From Rattus norvegicus (taxonomy: Eukaryota > Chordata > Mammalia > Rodentia > Muridae), in NCBI RefSeq assembly GCF_036323735.1, contig NC_086023.1, forward strand, positions 18,955,001 through 19,019,000: a stretch of 64,000 nucleotides of DNA, read 5' to 3'. Each line of letters starts with the position of its first letter. Positions within the stretch are counted from its first letter, which is position 1. Both the position numbers and the translations under genes were made by a program. This document shows, piece by piece, positions 60,611-64,000 of the stretch. The notes under the pieces were generated by a model. That model saw nothing but the letters and a program-made list of their open reading frames with translations. It searched no databases and was not told the origin of the DNA.

Positions 60611-60789
60611 CACTGGCTGTACTGGGGGTCCCCAAAAGCATCTTAGGACAAAGCAGTCCTGCTTAGTTCCTGATCTGACTTCCTTAGATGAACGGTGTTG
60701 TGAAAGTTCAGGCTGAATAAACCTTTCTCTCCCCAAGTTTCTTTGGTCATGACGCTTCACCTCAGCAATAGCAACCCTAACTAAGACAT
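60611..60789 (+). repeat. Rodent LTR-like repeat end
   Basis: 'gttcaggctgaataaacctt', 'ctttggtcatgacgcttcac' and 'aatagcaaccctaactaaga' form a polyadenylation-signal-containing repeat end common in rodents. Family not assigned. Confidence 0.4.
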
Positions 60790-60965
60790 GTGGTTTCTAC
60801 ATCGTAGCTATTGTGAATAATGTTGCACTGAACATCTGTACAGATATCTGTTCAATCTGTTTCAAATTCTTTGAGATATGTGCCCTGAAATGGAATTGCA
60901 AGGTCATCATCTGTTTATTTGAAGAATCTTCATACTATCTTCCAGCAGCTACAACGTGTTTTCTC
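60790..60965 (-). mobile_element. Ancient L1 ORF2 fragment, antisense
   Basis: 'gtagctattgtgaataatgt', 'ccctgaaatggaattgcaag' and 'gaatcttcatactatcttcc' are the reverse of the C-terminal part of mammalian L1 ORF2. Highly diverged. Confidence 0.55.
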
Positions 60966-61193
60966 CAGTGATACACAGAAGTTATAGTTTCGTACTGTCT
61001 TCTGTGTATTTTCTTGTTTTTTATTAAAAGAACTATATTGCGTCTTTGATTTACAGGACTGTTGCAAAAGAATTTGTGAGTGTTTTTAAATGGGGAGCAG
61101 AATTCTGGAATTCTGCTTGCAATTCCAAGTAACTTTTTGTTATGGACATTGAGAAAGGGTGCGTATAAATTCATTTAGAATTCATTTAAAACA

Positions 61194-61530
61194 GTTTTCA
61201 GAAACTATTTGTGATTGTTTGTGTATGCTTGGCCAGGGAGTAGCACTATTAGTGGCCTTATTGGAGTAGGTGTGTCACTGTGGGTGTGGACTATAAGATC
61301 CTCATCCTAGCTACCTGGAAGTCAGTCTTCCACTAGAAGCCTTCAGATGAAGTTGTAGAACTCTCGGCTTTTCCTGCAGTGTACCTGCCTGGATGCTTCT
61401 GTCTTCGTGCCTTGATGATACCAGACTAAACCTCTGAACATGTAAGCCAGTCCCAATTAAATGTTGTCTTTTATAAGATTTGCCTTGGTCATGGTGTCTG
61501 TTCACAGCAGTAAACCCCTAAGACACTATT
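61194..61530 (+). repeat. Rodent LTR-like repeat
   Basis: 'ggccagggagtagcactatt', 'gtaggtgtgtcactgtgggt', 'tgtacctgcctggatgcttc', 'ctctgaacatgtaagccagt' and 'gtctgttcacagcagtaaac' belong to a dispersed rodent repeat with LTR-like features (AATTAAA before the end). Name not certain. Confidence 0.45.
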
Positions 61531-62507
61531 GAAAATTGCAGATATATAATCTTTGAGTTGTGGAATGTTTTCTAGTTCTATTACTAATATAATGCAGGGT
61601 TATATGTTGATTCTAAACAGACTTTAATTTTCTATTTTTCTGAAATACAGCTTAGACATTCCTATTTACTGAGCTACTTATTTTAATCATTTATATTTTA
61701 TTTACAAAATGTCTTATTTGATATTCTTCATATCCATCTGTTTTTCAATCCAAACCCCATCTATTTGGTCATATTTTTTTTTCTTGTTTGTTCATTTTGG
61801 GGCTGTCCCATTTGCATTGTGTCACCAGTAACCTTTATCTGTGAGTGTTTCATTTTTTGGCTTTTGGCTTTCTCATACACCTTTTCATCCAATGAGCTAG
61901 AGTTTTCATTTACAGACTTATCTCCAGTGAAAATTTTGTTCTTTCCTTCTGTTCACTGTAAGAAGCCTTGTCTACTAGGTCTGGTGCTGGCAGTTTAGGA
62001 GTGTGCTCTCCTCAGAGTGTGCTCTCCTCACAGGGTGTGATCTCTTCACAGGGAATGATCTGACAGGGGTAGATTTTTGGGTCAGCTTCCACTCTCCTCA
62101 GAACTCTAGTCTCAGCACTCGTGAAAGGAACTCTGTTGGACCGTGTGACCTTGCTGAGGTCTCGCTACCTCTACTTGATTCCAGCTCTAGGGTTTGGCTA
62201 AAGGCTTCCCTCTCTATACCTGCTCTCCCCATATGCTCCATTTTGAAAACTCAAGCCTAAGAACAAATAGGATTATGGCATTTTGAATGTGGCCACATCT
62301 ATTAAGTAACTTAAAAACTCACACAGACAGGAAAGGCAGAGATTGCATACTGAGACTTTGGTGCCTTTATACACAGTCTCTAGTTGTGTATGGCAGTTTA
62401 TTTTCCAAACAGATTACATATTCTTTCTTACATTTTTCTCCTTCAAATACCTTCCACAATGTGAACAAATATTCACTGATATAATTTGTTTTATTAAAAA
62501 ATATCTG
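61531..62507. other. Unassigned sequence
   Basis: Contains a short imperfect tandem repeat ('gtgtgctctcctca' at 62001 and 62017, with a diverged third unit at 62035). No gene recognised. Confidence 0.4.
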
Positions 62508-63244
62508 GACCCGCGGATCCCGGCCCGCAGCAGCTCTCTGCTCCCAGACCCCGTGAGAGAGAGACCCAACCGCCTGGTCAGGTGGGCACTCCTGAGGCTG
62601 CAGAGCGGAAGAGACCACCAACACTGCTCACCCCTGCCCACATCCCTGGCCCAAGAGGAAACTGTATAAGGCCTCTGGGCTCCCGTGGGGGAGGGCCCAG
62701 GAGCGGCAGGACCCCTGCCTGAGACAACGCCAGAACCTGAAGGAAACAGACCAGATAAACAGTTCTCTGCACCCAAATCCCGTGGGAGGGAGAGCTAAAC
62801 CTTCAGAGAGGCAGACAAGCCTGGGAAACCAGAAGAGACTGCTCTCTGCACACACATCTCGGACGCAAGAGGAAAAAGCCAAAGACCATCTGGAAACCTG
62901 GTGCACTGAAGCTCCCGGCAGGGGCGGCACAGGTCTTCCTGGTTGCTGCCGCTGCAGGGAGCCCGTGGGCAGCACCCCACGAGGGAACTTGAGCCTCGGG
63001 ACCACAGGTAAGACCAAATTTTCTGCTGCAAGAAAGCTACCTGGTGAACTCAAGACACAGGCCCACAGGAACAGCTGAAGACCTGTAGAGAGGAAAAACT
63101 ACACGCCCGAAAGCAGAACACTCTGTCCCCATAACTGACTGAAAGAGAGGAAAACAGGTCTACAGCACTCCTGACACACAGGCTTATAGGACAGTCTAGC
63201 CACTGTCAGAAATAGCAGAACAAAGTAACACTAGAGATAATCTG
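62508..63244 (+). promoter_or_regulatory. L1 5'UTR / promoter region
   Basis: 737 bp with several CpGs ('ctggacccgcggatcccggc') and repeated G/C-rich phrases. Not obviously monomeric within the visible part, unlike the copy at 41848. L1 5'UTRs drive pol II transcription of the element. This one is followed by ORF1 without other interruption. Confidence 0.75.
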
Positions 63245-63892
63245 ATGGCGAGAGGCAAGCGCAAGAACCCAAGCAACAGAAACCAAGACTACATGGCACC
63301 ATCGGAGCCCAATTCTCCCATCAAAACAAACATGGAATATCCAAACACACCAGAAAAGCAAGATCTAGTTTCAAAATCATATTTGATCATGATGCTGGAG
63401 GACTTCAAGAAAGATGTGAAGAACTCCCTTAGAGAACAAGTAGAAGCCTACAGAGAGGAATCGCAAAAATGCCTGAAAGAACTCCAGGAAAACATAAATA
63501 AACAAGTAGAAGCCCATAGAGAGGAGACACAAAAATCCCTGAAAGAATTCCAGGAAAACATAAATAAACAAGTAGAAGCCCATAGAGAGGAGACACAAAA
63601 ATCCCTGAAAGAATTCCAGGAAAACACAATCAAACAGTTGAAGGAATTAAAAATGGAAATAGAAGCAATCAAGAAAGAACACATGGAAACAACCCAGGAT
63701 ATAGAAAACCAAAAGAAAAGACAAGGAGCTGTAGATACGAGCTTCACCAACAGAATACAAGAGATGGAAGAGAGAATCTCAGGAGCAGAAGATTCCATAG
63801 AAATCATTGACTCAACTGTCAAAGATAATGTAAAGCGGAAAAAGGTACTGGTCCAAAACATACAGGAAATCCAGGACTCAATGAGAATATAA
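63245..63892 (+). pseudogene. L1 ORF1, coiled-coil repeats, premature stop
   Basis: ATG at 63245 (MARGKRKNPSNRNQDYMAPS), then a Lys/Glu/Gln-rich coiled coil with three tandem 66-bp (22-residue) units from 63437 to 63634, ending 'EMEERISGAEDSIEIIDSTV'. Codon 216 is TAA (63890-63892) where the related copy at 43110 has a Ser codon (gatcaaac versus ataaaac). The frame continues open past the stop to the window end ('NLRIIGREESEDSQLKGP'), so the RNA-recognition and C-terminal domains are cut off by one nonsense change, next to an Arg-to-Ile change. The truncated product would lack nucleic-acid binding. Confidence 0.9.
63437..63634 (+). repeat. Three tandem 66-bp repeats in L1 ORF1
   Basis: Units start at 63437, 63503 and 63569. 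Units 2 and 3 differ only near their ends ('aacataaataaa' versus 'aacacaatcaaa'); unit 1 is more diverged. Each encodes 22 residues (for example QVEAHREETQKSLKEFQENI), extending the coiled coil in register. Length variation in this block is known for rodent L1. Confidence 0.97.
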
Positions 63893-64000
63893 AACCTGAG
63901 GATAATAGGTAGAGAAGAGAGTGAAGACTCCCAGCTCAAAGGACCAGTAAATATCTTCAACAAAATCACGGAAGAAAACTTCCCTAACCTAAAAAAAGAG

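Larger units (their letters stand above)
62508..64000 (+). mobile_element. Young L1 5' half, runs off the window
   Basis: A GC- and CpG-richer 5'UTR (62508-63244) is followed by ORF1 from 63245. The junction on the left is abrupt ('attaaaaaatatctggaccc'). ORF1 agrees with the active rat L1 layout, but a nonsense codon ends it at 63890. The rest of ORF1, ORF2 and the 3'UTR, if present, lie beyond the window. Confidence 0.92.

Noticed and set aside
62343..63078. Several overlapping frames on both strands in GC-richer DNA (up to 141 codons), resembling a CpG-island first exon
   Set aside because: This is the 5'UTR of a young L1 that leads directly into ORF1; GC content explains the open frames.
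63437..63634. Regularly repeated units suggesting a CRISPR-like array
   Set aside because: Direct 66-bp units without unique spacers, coding for a coiled coil in L1 ORF1. The host is a mammal.
63448..63969. 173-codon minus-strand frame with repeated units
   Set aside because: Antisense shadow of the L1 ORF1 coiled-coil repeats.

Overview
This window looks like nuclear DNA from a murid rodent, most probably rat. The evidence is AT-rich sequence with long CT, CA, GA and GAAA microsatellites, tRNA-derived ID SINEs with target-site duplications (46791-46879 and 51810-51907), B1/B2/B3/B4 SINEs, and LINE-1 copies whose ORF1 carries 66-bp coiled-coil repeats and whose 5'UTRs are built from repeat monomers. 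I find no intact host protein-coding gene, rRNA or true tRNA gene. Most open frames longer than 60 codons are LINE-1 pieces, endogenous-retrovirus pieces, microsatellite translations or shadows of these. Two short open frames with splice-like edges (50035-50297 minus, 40035-40337 plus) are the only, weak, candidates for host exons. The region reads as an intergenic or deep-intronic repeat mosaic.

Layout. 1-9.5 kb: SINE fragments, an antisense old L1 5' end (2.4-3.6 kb) with a B2 inside it, microsatellites, an antisense L1 3' fragment (7.1 kb) and unassigned sequence. 9.58-16.34 kb: an antisense class I (gammaretrovirus-like) ERV with recognisable gag, protease, RNase H, integrase and env-end remnants; reverse transcriptase and most of env are missing and its two LTRs are unequal. 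16.34-19.55 kb: a sense L1 with a roughly 2-kb internal deletion. 20.4-26.5 kb: an ancient sense L1 cut up by a younger antisense L1 3' end, a TA tract, another rodent repeat, a TTTTG tract and a small hAT-type DNA transposon. 26.5-41.8 kb: mostly unassigned sequence with SINEs, microsatellites, an L1 3' end and a clean solo LTR with a perfect 6-bp duplication (29787-30241). 41.84-49.14 kb: a near-full-length L1 with two 5'UTR monomers, broken ORF1 and ORF2 and an ID inserted in ORF2. A second L1 3' end follows directly, and both sit inside one 16-bp target-site duplication. 49.1-62.5 kb: mainly unassigned sequence, B2/B1/ID copies, an inverted duplication with arms of about 330-350 bp (53.87-55.48 kb), and older LTR-like and L1 fragments. 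62.5-64 kb: the 5' half of a young L1 (CpG-containing 5'UTR and ORF1 with a late nonsense codon) that runs off the window.

Functional picture. The elements do not form a pathway; the region records successive insertion, nesting, deletion and inversion. The least ordinary structures are the inverted duplication at 53.9-55.5 kb, the two-tailed L1 at 41.8-49.1 kb, the ERV whose 5' LTR stops at about the predicted U3/R border, and a perfect 27-bp fold-back in the ancient L1. I saw no evidence of a new multi-gene system. Repeat family names come from recognition of consensus patterns, without a database search.
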